Shown here in pieces: positions 34,999 through 42,682 of a DNA stretch of 64,000 bases. Below the pieces are notes generated by a model, which saw only the letters and a list, made by a program, of their open reading frames with translations, was not told the origin of the DNA and did no database searches. How positions within the stretch are numbered: the stretch's first letter is position 1; every line of letters starts with the position of its first letter. The stretch is from Chromohalobacter sarecensis. GTDB lineage: Bacteria; Pseudomonadota; Gammaproteobacteria; Pseudomonadales; Halomonadaceae. Made by a program: the position numbers and the translations under genes. Location: assembly GCF_023061135.1 (NCBI RefSeq), contig NZ_JAKGAN010000001.1:186001-250000 (forward strand). The letters are read 5' to 3'.

Positions 34999-35439
34999 AT
35001 GCAGTACCTTCACACCATGGTCCGTGTCGCCGATCTCGACGCCTCGCTGCATTTCTATTGTGACCTGCTGGGCCTCAAGGAAGTGCGCCGCAAGGAGAAC
35101 GAAAAGGGCCGCTTCACGCTGGTGTTCCTCGCCGCGCCGGAGGACGAAGAACGTTCGCGTGAGCAAAAGGCCCCGGAAGTCGAGCTCACCTACAACTGGG
35201 ATCCGGAGACCTATACCGGTGGTCGCAACTTCGGCCACCTGGCGTATCGGGTCGATGATATCTACGCCCTGTGCCAGCACCTGATGGACAATGGCGTGAC
35301 CATCAATCGACCGCCGCGCGACGGCCACATGGCCTTCGTTCGCTCGCCGGATGGCATCTCCGTGGAATTGTTGCAAAAGGGCGATGAACTGCCCGCTCAG
35401 GAACCGTGGGCCTCGATGGAAAACACCGGCAGCTGGTAA
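34999..35439 (+). CDS. gloA: Glyoxalase I (lactoylglutathione lyase, VOC family)
   Basis: This 146-residue enzyme converts the methylglyoxal-glutathione hemithioacetal to S-lactoylglutathione. Metal ligands are visible in order: His5 in [13 protein letters not shown], the Glu of VELTYNWD, the His of [11 protein letters not shown] and the Glu of GISVELLQK. Its length and metal-ligand spacing match the short nickel-type bacterial GloA. TGAGGAG lies 7 bases before the ATG. It is divergent from tag. Confidence 0.95.
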   Translation: MQYLHTMVRVADLDASLHFYCDLLGLKEVRRKENEKGRFTLVFLAAPEDEERSREQKAPEVELTYNWDPETYTGGRNFGHLAYRVDDIYALCQHLMDNGVTINRPPRDGHMAFVRSPDGISVELLQKGDELPAQEPWASMENTGSW

Positions 35440-35449
35440 GCCGCCGCGT

Positions 35450-35484
35450 GTCGCGCCCCATTCCCGCGCTGGACGGGGCGCGAC
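35450..35484 (+). terminator. Hairpin after gloA
   Basis: Perfect 10-bp arms (GTCGCGCCCC / GGGGCGCGAC) with a 15-base loop lie 10 bases after the gloA stop. There is no T-tract, so it may be a weak terminator or a processing barrier before the next gene. Confidence 0.4.
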
Positions 35485-35531
35485 TATCGTTGGAGGCTAA
35501 ACGAGCCCTTGAGCTGGAAAGGATGCTAAGC

Positions 35532-36221
35532 ATGTCACAAGATGTGACCCTCCCCTCGGCGTTACGCGATGCATTTCGCCGTGAAGCCGACACGCTCGAC
35601 GGCATCGACCGCGATGTCTACCTCACCAATCGGCGCGACCCGCTGGAGCCGATCATCGGGCTGGGCCCACGCGACGCGCCGGTGGGCTTTTTCGGGCGCG
35701 ACCCCGGCCGTCAGGAGGTCGTGCATGGCGCGCCCTTCGTGGGCAGCGGCGGCCAGAAGGTGCGTGCCGGGTTGTACAAGCATCTGCACGGGGAGGCGCT
35801 GCCTGATTTCGACGCCTCACTCGCCGTGGGGCAGCGTTATTTCTGGGCCAACACCGTGCCTTACAAGCCGACCGGCAACAAGGCGTGGTCGATGGCGGTC
35901 AAGAAGCGCTTTCAGCCCTTGATGGCGGAGCTTCTAATCGCGCACTGGCAAGGCCGCACTCTGATCACCCTGGGGCGCGAGGCGTTCTTGTGGTTCGCCA
36001 TCGGTCAGCCGCGCGAGATCAAGCGTGAATTGGAGGCCTTCTGGGCGCGTGAGGACCGCTTCGAGGCGCTGCATACCACCGTGCTGTCACTCCCCGACGG
36101 GCGTAGTGCCGAGTTCCAACTGGCGCCACTGCCGCATCCTTCGCCCCTCAACCAAACCTGGTACAAGCGTTTTCCGGCATTGCTCGATGCGCGCCTCGCT
36201 GCTCTGGAGAGCGCTCCCTGA
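35532..36221 (+). CDS. Uracil-DNA glycosylase superfamily protein
   Basis: This protein of about 229 residues has the uracil-DNA-glycosylase fold, with VGFFGRDPGRQEVVHGAPFV near residue 50 (motif A region) and the C-terminal LPHPSPLNQTWYKRFPALL (HPSP loop). Neither the GQDPYH of Ung nor the iron-sulfur cysteines of families 4 and 5 are present, so it is a divergent member; base-excision activity is plausible but not assured. I chose ATG 35532 because AAGGA lies 8 bases before it; a longer frame would overlap gloA. Confidence 0.78.
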   Translation: MSQDVTLPSALRDAFRREADTLDGIDRDVYLTNRRDPLEPIIGLGPRDAPVGFFGRDPGRQEVVHGAPFVGSGGQKVRAGLYKHLHGEALPDFDASLAVGQRYFWANTVPYKPTGNKAWSMAVKKRFQPLMAELLIAHWQGRTLITLGREAFLWFAIGQPREIKRELEAFWAREDRFEALHTTVLSLPDGRSAEFQLAPLPHPSPLNQTWYKRFPALLDARLAALESAP

Positions 36222-36252
36222 GTGATGTGAGGAGTGGTAATAAGGCACCGAA

Positions 36253-36657
36253 TTAGTCGGGATGCATCGCCAGGCGCCCGCTGCCCATGAGCATGATCGC
36301 CAGGGCGCCGCACAGGAACATGCCCTGCAACTCCAGCGTCCAGCCGCCTTGCGCATTGAGCGTCAGCAATTCGTCATGGTGGACGAGGATGAACGCCACC
36401 AGCATGTTGCCGGCCATCAACAGGCCGCCGATGCGCGCCTGCCAACCCAAGATGGCCATCAACGGCGCGACGATCTCACCGATGAGCACGCCATAGGCGA
36501 GGAAGATCGGTAGCCCCATGGCGTCGAGCATGTTGCCGATACCGGTGATGCTGGCGGGCGACAAGAGCTTGTCGATGCCGTGCAGCAGAATCAGCCCGCC
36601 CACGGCCAGGCGCAGAATCAGTTTTCCCAAGTCGTCATGATGCAGTAGTCGTTGCAT
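36253..36657 (-). CDS. DoxX family membrane protein
   Basis: This 134-residue protein has four membrane helices and the DoxX signature: LILRLAVGGLILLHGIDKLL at the N-terminus, then an FLAYGVLIGEIVAPLMAILG block. Members occur beside many redox and stress genes; the biochemical function is not settled. I chose ATG 36657 over a GTG four codons upstream because AGGG is better placed. It converges with the preceding glycosylase gene. Confidence 0.88.
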   Translation of the reverse strand: MQRLLHHDDLGKLILRLAVGGLILLHGIDKLLSPASITGIGNMLDAMGLPIFLAYGVLIGEIVAPLMAILGWQARIGGLLMAGNMLVAFILVHHDELLTLNAQGGWTLELQGMFLCGALAIMLMGSGRLAMHPD

Positions 36658-36988
36658 GGAAGTCGGCACCCTTCATCGTGTGAAACCGGCATCCAGCCGG
36701 GCAAGACGTGTGGACTTTCTCATGTTCGCGCGTTCCTCACCAGTAAGACGGTTTTTAACATTTCTTTACGTTTGACTAGCGCTTTGGTTTGTATTGGCTA
36801 AGCTTTCTTAGAAATATCGCTGGAAGCGGTCCTCTGTACAGACGTTGGCACCGAGACTGGCGGGTAAGACCGTCATCCGGTAGAGACAAATAACGATCCT
36901 TGCCCTTAAACCCCGCAAAGGGTGGGCGGAGGCGAGGACGCTACGTTGCGAAACACGCAGCGGTGCGCGGGAAGAAAGGGAATCCGAG
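36658..36988. other. Intergenic region with a structured leader before the first diguanylate cyclase gene
   Basis: No gene is visible in this 331-base stretch. From about 36825 to 36985 the plus strand can form several hairpins, for example CGGGT/ATCCG near 36861-36880 and CGCT/AGCG near 36938-36965, ahead of the GGDEF gene. I looked for a GEMM-type c-di-GMP riboswitch and did not find its core. The stretch may be an untranslated leader with regulatory structure or just GC-rich DNA. Confidence 0.35.
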
Positions 36989-38086
36989 ATGACTTCAAGA
37001 GCCTTGCAGCGGCTCTGGGAATGGTTGTGCAGCGCGCCGGGGGCATTGCCGCTGGAGCAACGACGCAGCTACGAGGTGATCGCACAGACTTTCGTGCTCG
37101 CAAGCCTGGGGCATTTGCTGTTTGCATGCGTGCTGATCGGCTTGCAGATTCCGCTGCTGATTGTTTTGAACCTCGCCTGTGTGGCGACCAATACCGCAGC
37201 GTTGATGTTTCACCGACGCTTGCAACTGAACCGGGCGATGAGCGTCAAGCTGACCGCGACCCTCCTTTTGATCACGCTGAGCGTGTGGTGGATCGGCCCC
37301 GATGCGGGTTTCGAATATTATTTTTTCCTGCTGCTATGCGAGATGCTGATTAGCGACATGGCGGCCCGCTACAAGATCGCGGTGAGTGCTGTGATCGGTA
37401 GCGTGGCGCTGGCCACGCTGTTAATGGCACCGCATTTCACCCCCTGGATGCTTGAAGCCGCGGCGTTTCGCAAGGACATCCGTTTGACCAATCTGGTCAT
37501 GGTCTTCTTGATTCTAGGGCTGATCCTCTGGCGGCTGCATGCCATCACCGAGCGCTGCGAGCACCATTTTCGACGCGACGCCACTTACGATTATCTCACC
37601 AAGGTGCTCAATCGGCGCGCCATCTTTCATGAAGCCGAGATGCTGTGGCAGCAGGAGCGTGATTTCACGTTACTGCTGCTCGATGCTGATCACTTCAAGC
37701 AGGTTAACGATACCCATGGCCACACCGCAGGTGACGAAGTCTTGCGTCACTTGGCGTATATAGTGCGTGGCGCCTTGCGCGAAGACGACCGTCTCGGGCG
37801 CGTGGGCGGCGAGGAATTTTTGATCGTCTTCCCCGACAGCACGCGGGAGGAGGTGCTCTCGGTGGCATCGCGCATTCGTCGATGCCTGGCAGACCAGCCG
37901 TGTCAGTTGGAAACGTTGACGCTGCCAGTGACGTTCTCCATGGGCATGGCTGCGGCGAAGGAAGTCACGTCATTGCAAGCGCTCATCGACATGGCCGACC
38001 GTCGCTTGTATCGCGCCAAGTCTGCCGGGCGCGATCAGCTGGTCATGAGTGACCTGGAGATCATCGGGCCGGCGGCGGTCTTATGA
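36989..38086 (+). CDS. Membrane-bound diguanylate cyclase (GGDEF protein 1)
   Basis: This 365-residue protein has about six membrane helices in residues 25-190, then a C-terminal GGDEF domain that makes the second messenger c-di-GMP. The active-site motif is GGEEF, the metal/GTP segment LLLLDADHFKQVNDTHGH is intact, and the inhibitory I-site RxxD (REDD, five residues before GGEEF) is present, so it should be an active, product-inhibited enzyme. The membrane region is a 6TM sensor type of unknown signal. A paralogous gene follows on the same strand. Confidence 0.92.
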   Translation: MTSRALQRLWEWLCSAPGALPLEQRRSYEVIAQTFVLASLGHLLFACVLIGLQIPLLIVLNLACVATNTAALMFHRRLQLNRAMSVKLTATLLLITLSVWWIGPDAGFEYYFFLLLCEMLISDMAARYKIAVSAVIGSVALATLLMAPHFTPWMLEAAAFRKDIRLTNLVMVFLILGLILWRLHAITERCEHHFRRDATYDYLTKVLNRRAIFHEAEMLWQQERDFTLLLLDADHFKQVNDTHGHTAGDEVLRHLAYIVRGALREDDRLGRVGGEEFLIVFPDSTREEVLSVASRIRRCLADQPCQLETLTLPVTFSMGMAAAKEVTSLQALIDMADRRLYRAKSAGRDQLVMSDLEIIGPAAVL

Positions 38087-38327
38087 GATGTCCGGAAACA
38101 CTGTGGGGAGGTGGCTTCATCTAATACGCATGCCCTAGCACAACGAAGCGACAACATGGCATTTTGCTTATTTGGCGTTTGACGAATTTCATGCTGCAAA
38201 GCGGTTAAATTCATACACGAATCGTCCTTTTGATGCGCCGAATATGGCTAACCTTGCTAGGGAGTCGATGCAGGGGAAGGCCCGTCGTATGACGTGGCCT
38301 AACGCAATAAAAAGGGATTCGCTCATC

Positions 38328-39509
38328 ATGCCGCTACGTACCTATCGCCTATGGGGAGGCCGAGGTGCATCGTTGCCTCCGTATTGCCCCCTGCCGCCGG
38401 AATACCGGCGTTATTTCGATACCTTCGCCCATCTATACGCCATGGCGTTGGTGGCCTATGCGGGTTTGATGCTGCCGCTGTTCGTCTGGCTAGGGCAGCC
38501 CGGTCCGATATTGATCGTCCTGGCAAGCGTCTTGATGACGCTCGGTGCGCGTGGGCTGCATCATCGGGGCTACATGGCCTGGGGCGCGACCTTGCTGTTG
38601 AGCATGATGTTATTGCTGATTGGTGAAGCCATTCACCTCTACGGCGCCGGCGTCGGCTTCGAGTTCTACGTGAGCCTAGCGCTATTGGTGTTGCATATCA
38701 GCGCGATTCCGCGTGGCTACAAGATCGTGCTGTCGCTGTTGCTGTTGGGTGTGATTGGCGCGCTGTTGATGAGCATGCACCGGGGAACGCCCCAAGTCGC
38801 ACTGCCCTCGGCGACGGCGACGTGGCTGTTGTGGGTCAATCTAGTGCTGACGGGGGCGCTATTCGCCGGTGTGCTGATGGGGCTGGAAGGGGTGACCGAG
38901 CGGCTCGAACGTGCGTATCGCCGTGAAGCGCTGCACGACATGCTGACCGGTGCTCTCAATCGGCGCGCGATCGTTGCCATTGCCGAACGTTGGCAGCGCT
39001 CCAAACGGCCCTTCGCCGTGGTACTGCTGGATGTCGATCACTTCAAGCCGTTCAACGACCTGCACGGACATGCCACGGGCGATGCGGCGCTTTGCCATCT
39101 GGTGAGCTGTTTGCGCCAGGGATTGCGCGACGGTGACATGTTGGGGCGTTACGGCGGCGAGGAATTCATGCTGTTGCTGCCGGGAGCGTCACGCAGTGAT
39201 GCTATCGCAGTCGCTGAGCGTGTCGCGGCCGTCGTGCGCGATCAGCCATTGGTGCTGCCCGACAAGTCGCTCGGCATGACCGTCAGTCAAGGCCTTGCCA
39301 CCCAGGACGAGGCGGCGACACTCAGTGCCATTATCGCCTTGGCCGATAAACGCTTGTATGCCGCCAAAGGCGCAGGACGCGATCGCGTCATGGCCTGGGA
39401 AGCCTTCGAAGCATTGTCTCCCATGCCGACTCGGTGTGTCGTCGAAGGCGCCGAGGCGTGTCCGTTCGAGCCGCCTCGCCGACATGACGATTCAGCGGTC
39501 AAGGCGTGA
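38328..39509 (+). CDS. Membrane-bound diguanylate cyclase (GGDEF protein 2)
   Basis: This protein of about 393 residues is a paralogue of the preceding gene in architecture: about six helices (residues 35-205), then a GGDEF domain with VVLLDVDHFKPFNDLHGHAT, active site GGEEF and I-site RxxD (RDGD). A 35-residue tail with CPFEPPRR follows. I use ATG 38328 (MPLRTYRLW); starts at 38244 and 38268 are also possible. The two cyclases are separated by about 240 bases without an obvious gene, so each may have its own promoter. The 3' end overlaps the convergent PAP2 gene by 18 bases. Confidence 0.9.
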   Translation: MPLRTYRLWGGRGASLPPYCPLPPEYRRYFDTFAHLYAMALVAYAGLMLPLFVWLGQPGPILIVLASVLMTLGARGLHHRGYMAWGATLLLSMMLLLIGEAIHLYGAGVGFEFYVSLALLVLHISAIPRGYKIVLSLLLLGVIGALLMSMHRGTPQVALPSATATWLLWVNLVLTGALFAGVLMGLEGVTERLERAYRREALHDMLTGALNRRAIVAIAERWQRSKRPFAVVLLDVDHFKPFNDLHGHATGDAALCHLVSCLRQGLRDGDMLGRYGGEEFMLLLPGASRSDAIAVAERVAAVVRDQPLVLPDKSLGMTVSQGLATQDEAATLSAIIALADKRLYAAKGAGRDRVMAWEAFEALSPMPTRCVVEGAEACPFEPPRRHDDSAVKA

Positions 39510-40202
39510 AGCGAGGCGCTCGAAGCCGCGCTGACACCAGACGGCCATGCGGTTGGCCAATGAGGTACACAGCACCCAGGGCAGCAATAGCAGGGCGATG
39601 GCAAGTGCCCCCATGTAGACATCGCTGAACCAGTGGCCGCCGCCGATGATGCGCGGGGCACTCAAGCCGATGGCCAGGGCGGCACTGACGAGACCGACGC
39701 GGCGTCCCGCGAAATGCCACATGAAGGCGGTAAAGGTCATCAGCATCAGGCCGTGATCGCCGGGAAAGCTGTTGCCCGAGCTGTCCTTGGTGGCGAAACT
39801 TACTTCCTGCGACAACAGATGAATCCCGCTGTGCGTCAGGGTCGGGCTGGGATGGCCGTAGGTCACTAGTTTATTGACCAGCAAACTCACTAATCCCGCA
39901 GTGACCAGCATGCTCACGCCGATGGCGCCCCAGCGTTTCAGGCGGTCGGGCCGTGTGTCCTGGCGCATGGCCCATGCGAAAACAGCGGCCAGGGCGAGGA
40001 AGCTGGCGATATCGAAATCACGATTGTTGAGCACAGCGATCAGCGTTGTCCACAGCGGATGGTCGGCGATCGACAGCGTCTGGTTGAAGAACCAGAAGAT
40101 GTCGTCGTCGAGGGTCGACCAGAGAGGGAAATGAGGTAGCCACCAACTGAGCAGCAAGGCCATCCCCAGCAGGTTGTAGCAAGCGATACGGGTGATTTTC
40201 AT
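39492..40202 (-). CDS. PAP2 superfamily phosphatase
   Basis: This 236-residue membrane phosphatase has PAP2 signature blocks GNSFPGDHGLMLMTFTAF and RIIGGGHWFSDVYMG, which hold the catalytic histidines and Arg, plus five to six membrane helices. Relatives act on undecaprenyl pyrophosphate, phosphatidylglycerophosphate or lipid A phosphate. KLVTYGHPSP at mid-sequence occupies the position of the KxxxxxxRP first motif in a modified form. The exact lipid substrate is not clear. A longer frame exists, but MKITRIAC at 40202 gives a sensible N-terminus. Confidence 0.82.
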   Translation of the reverse strand: MKITRIACYNLLGMALLLSWWLPHFPLWSTLDDDIFWFFNQTLSIADHPLWTTLIAVLNNRDFDIASFLALAAVFAWAMRQDTRPDRLKRWGAIGVSMLVTAGLVSLLVNKLVTYGHPSPTLTHSGIHLLSQEVSFATKDSSGNSFPGDHGLMLMTFTAFMWHFAGRRVGLVSAALAIGLSAPRIIGGGHWFSDVYMGALAIALLLLPWVLCTSLANRMAVWCQRGFERLASRLDR

Positions 40203-40248
40203 GAGCGTGAAAACGAAATGGGTGAACCCGAATTCTAATATTTTATCA

Positions 40249-41298
40249 TCATTGTGAACAGCGTTTGATAACTGGAGATTCAGCCATCTCGATGGCAACC
40301 TCTTGGCGGGGAGAGATGTCCTCCTGAATGTCTGGCGTTAGACCGTCAAGAAATGCCTGCAACTCGGTACGCCGTCGCAGGGCGATAAAGCGCCTGGCGG
40401 CCTCGTCGTCACGCCCACGCATCTGGTTGAGCCACTGCTTGAGAAGCGAGACCACGATCTTTTCCGGCAGGTGCATGCGTATACGCTGAGCATAGGCCGT
40501 CAGCACCTCGGCACGCGCCGCCCAGGGCGTCTCCGTCAAGTGCTCGCCAGTACGCTGCCAATGCTTGATGCGACGCGCCAGCCAGGGGTCGGCGAGCATG
40601 CCGCGTCCCAGCATCACATCCGTGCAGCCCGATAGCGTGCGCGCCTTCCAATAGTCTTCCAGTGTCCAGATATCGCCGTTGGCGATCACCGGTATCCTCA
40701 GCCGGGCACGAATGCGTCCGATCCACTCCCAATGCGCGGGCGGTCGATACCCTTCGCGGCGGGTGCGGGCGTGGACGACCAGGTGTGCCGCCCCTCCGGC
40801 TTCGGCGGCCTCGGCGCAGGCCAGCGCCACTTGTTTGTCGTCAAATCCCAGGCGGATCTTGGCAGTCACGTTGATCCCCAGGGGCATCAGCGCTTCATGC
40901 ACGGCCCGCACGACGTTGTAGACGCGATCGGGATCGCGCAGCAGCGAGGCGCCGCCGTCATGGCGATTGACGGTCTTGGCCGGGCAGCCGAAGTTGAGAT
41001 CGACTTGGCGGGCGCCGAGTGCCTGGGCGTGCACCGCGTTGGCTGCCAAGGCATCGGGGTCGGAACCGAGTAGCTGCAGGTGAACCGGCGTGCCGTTCGA
41101 GGTCGTGCAAGTGGCGTGTTCGAGCTCGGGACAGTGACGCAGGAAAACACGCGCCGGTAGACGCGCGTCGACCACGCGCACGAATTCGGTCACTGTCCAG
41201 TCGAGCGCACCGTCGGCGCTCAACAAATCCCGCGTGACCACGTCGATCACGCCTTCCATCGGGGCTAAGCCGATACGCCCGCTGGCCACTTGCGTCAT
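40249..41298 (-). CDS. dusC: tRNA-dihydrouridine(16) synthase DusC
   Basis: This 349-residue flavoenzyme reduces a uridine of tRNA to dihydrouridine. Family features are GLAPMEGVIDVVTRDLLS at the N-terminus, the VDLNFGCPAKTVNRHDGGAS block with the catalytic Cys, and VHARTRREGY and NGDIW in the FMN barrel. DusC-type features, including the C-terminal helical domain (LKQWLNQMR), fit better than DusA or DusB. ATG 41298 is preferred over a TTG eleven codons upstream. It is encoded upstream of and in the same direction as the PAP2 gene. Confidence 0.9.
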   Translation of the reverse strand: MTQVASGRIGLAPMEGVIDVVTRDLLSADGALDWTVTEFVRVVDARLPARVFLRHCPELEHATCTTSNGTPVHLQLLGSDPDALAANAVHAQALGARQVDLNFGCPAKTVNRHDGGASLLRDPDRVYNVVRAVHEALMPLGINVTAKIRLGFDDKQVALACAEAAEAGGAAHLVVHARTRREGYRPPAHWEWIGRIRARLRIPVIANGDIWTLEDYWKARTLSGCTDVMLGRGMLADPWLARRIKHWQRTGEHLTETPWAARAEVLTAYAQRIRMHLPEKIVVSLLKQWLNQMRGRDDEAARRFIALRRRTELQAFLDGLTPDIQEDISPRQEVAIEMAESPVIKRCSQ

Positions 41299-41407
41299 GT
41301 CTTCGCCATCACCCTTGGTGTCATTGCACAATCCCCTGAATCGGACGGGTATTATGTCATTACCCCCGGACGATAAGGAAAACGATAGTGGGTGCTGTGG
41401 CGTTGCC

Positions 41408-42028
41408 TCATGGCAAGGTGAGATGAGTGAGCCGTCCCTTGAGGCGCGAGGTCAGCTCACTCAAGTCGCTGCTGCGCTCGTCGGGCCAGGCAATATCGAG
41501 CGTCACGCCGTCGGCGTCGTAATCGGCGCTCTCGATGAGGGCATCCTGCGTGGCGAGCCACTCGCGGGCGATGGCCTCGCCGGCGAAATCGATACGTACG
41601 CGCAGCGTTCGACGCTCGATGAAGGGGCGTCGTGGCAGGCTCTCGAGTGCCTGGACGACCGCCTGCGTATAGGCGCGCACTAGGCCGCCGGTGCCCAGTT
41701 TGGTGCCGCCGAAGTAACGAATTACCACGCAGCCGATCTGTCCCAGCCCCGAGCCTTCCAGTGCCTGATACATGGGCCGCCCCGCAGTGCCGCCGGGCTC
41801 GCCGTCGTCGGAAAAGCCGATGGCATTCTGCTCGCCGGGCGCGCCGGCGATATAGGCCGTGCAGTGATGACTAGCGTTGGGGTGCGCCGCCCGTGCTTGC
41901 GCCAGCAATGCGTCGAAACTGGCGATATCGGGGATGAAGGCCGTCCAGGTAATGAATCGGCTTTTCTCGATTTCGATCTCATGGTAGTGATGCTCGCCGG
42001 ATGCGAGGTCGGGAATCGCGTAGCGCAT
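41408..42028 (-). CDS. yigZ: YigZ/IMPACT family protein
   Basis: This 206-residue protein of the YigZ (UPF0029/IMPACT) family has an N-terminal domain with EKSRFITWTAF, SHHCTAYIAG and FSDDGEPGGTAGRPMYQALE, and a C-terminal EF-G-like fold. Relatives have been linked to translation regulation, but no reaction is established. Its start overlaps the stop of the preceding S24 gene by one base (TGATG), so they are translationally coupled. Confidence 0.93.
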   Translation of the reverse strand: MRYAIPDLASGEHHYHEIEIEKSRFITWTAFIPDIASFDALLAQARAAHPNASHHCTAYIAGAPGEQNAIGFSDDGEPGGTAGRPMYQALEGSGLGQIGCVVIRYFGGTKLGTGGLVRAYTQAVVQALESLPRRPFIERRTLRVRIDFAGEAIAREWLATQDALIESADYDADGVTLDIAWPDERSSDLSELTSRLKGRLTHLTLP

Positions 42029-42501
42029 CAATGACTCGTGGTCGCGTGACGCATCACACCCATCACCAGCCCCAGCACTTGTACATCGTCGTTCTTGAGA
42101 TAGATGGGCGCCATGTCATCGTTGGCGGGTTGCAGGCGCACGCCGGATTTCTCGATATAAAGCCGCTTGAGGGTGACTTCCTGATTGTTGATCTGTACCA
42201 CGGCGGTTTCGCCGTTCTCGGCGGACTCGAAGCGCTCGATAATGATGATGTCACCATCGAAGATGTTGCTATCGATCATCGAGTCACCGCGCACGCGCAA
42301 GGCGTAAGTGTTGCGTCGTACCATGCGCGACGGCACGTGGATGGCCTCGTTGTCGAGGCAGGCCTCCATGGGTAGACCGGCGGCGACCACGCCCAACAGA
42401 GGAATCTCGACGAAATCGGTGGCGTCGATCTCTTCCCAGGCGGCGTCCGATAGTGGCAGGTTCGGCAGGCGCTGCAGATAGTGCGGCGTAACGTGCGACA
42501 T
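42028..42501 (-). CDS. LexA-like S24 peptidase lacking the DNA-binding domain
   Basis: This 157-residue protein contains the LexA/UmuD S24 autoprotease domain: an Ala-Gly cleavage site in LLGVVAAGLPMEA (about residue 40), the catalytic Ser in RVRGDSMIDSNIFDGD and the Lys in EVTLKRLYIEK. The N-terminal 35 residues are too short for the LexA winged helix, so it resembles UmuD or a free C-terminal LexA domain in form. No SOS box is visible upstream. GGGAGAGG lies just before the ATG. It is operonic with yigZ and divergent from smc. It could be a UmuD-type or regulator-modifying protease; I cannot assign a partner. Confidence 0.82.
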   Translation of the reverse strand: MSHVTPHYLQRLPNLPLSDAAWEEIDATDFVEIPLLGVVAAGLPMEACLDNEAIHVPSRMVRRNTYALRVRGDSMIDSNIFDGDIIIIERFESAENGETAVVQINNQEVTLKRLYIEKSGVRLQPANDDMAPIYLKNDDVQVLGLVMGVMRHATTSH

Positions 42502-42682
42502 GACCCTCTCCCTCGGATGATCCTTCGGCATCATAGCAAGGCGGGGCGGTGCGGCAAATCCCGTTGGCGGCGTGGAGTTAGCAATGGGGCTTGGGCCGCG
42601 CCCGCGCCTCGGATAGACTGCGGGCTCTCATGCATGGCTCGAGCATCGGGCCGCGACTCATCCTCAGGAATTCCGGCAGCGC

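Noticed and set aside
34885-35376. N-terminal extension of tag to 35376
   Set aside because: The extension overlaps gloA on the other strand and has no similarity to Tag. The family N-terminus starts at 34884.
36825-36985. GEMM-type c-di-GMP riboswitch before the GGDEF gene
   Set aside because: A CCTAAAC/GCAAAG-like string is present but the order and spacing of the conserved core are wrong, so I only report an unidentified leader.
42502-42682. SOS (LexA) box upstream of the S24 gene and smc
   Set aside because: No CTG-N10-CAG-like dyad is visible in this divergent region.
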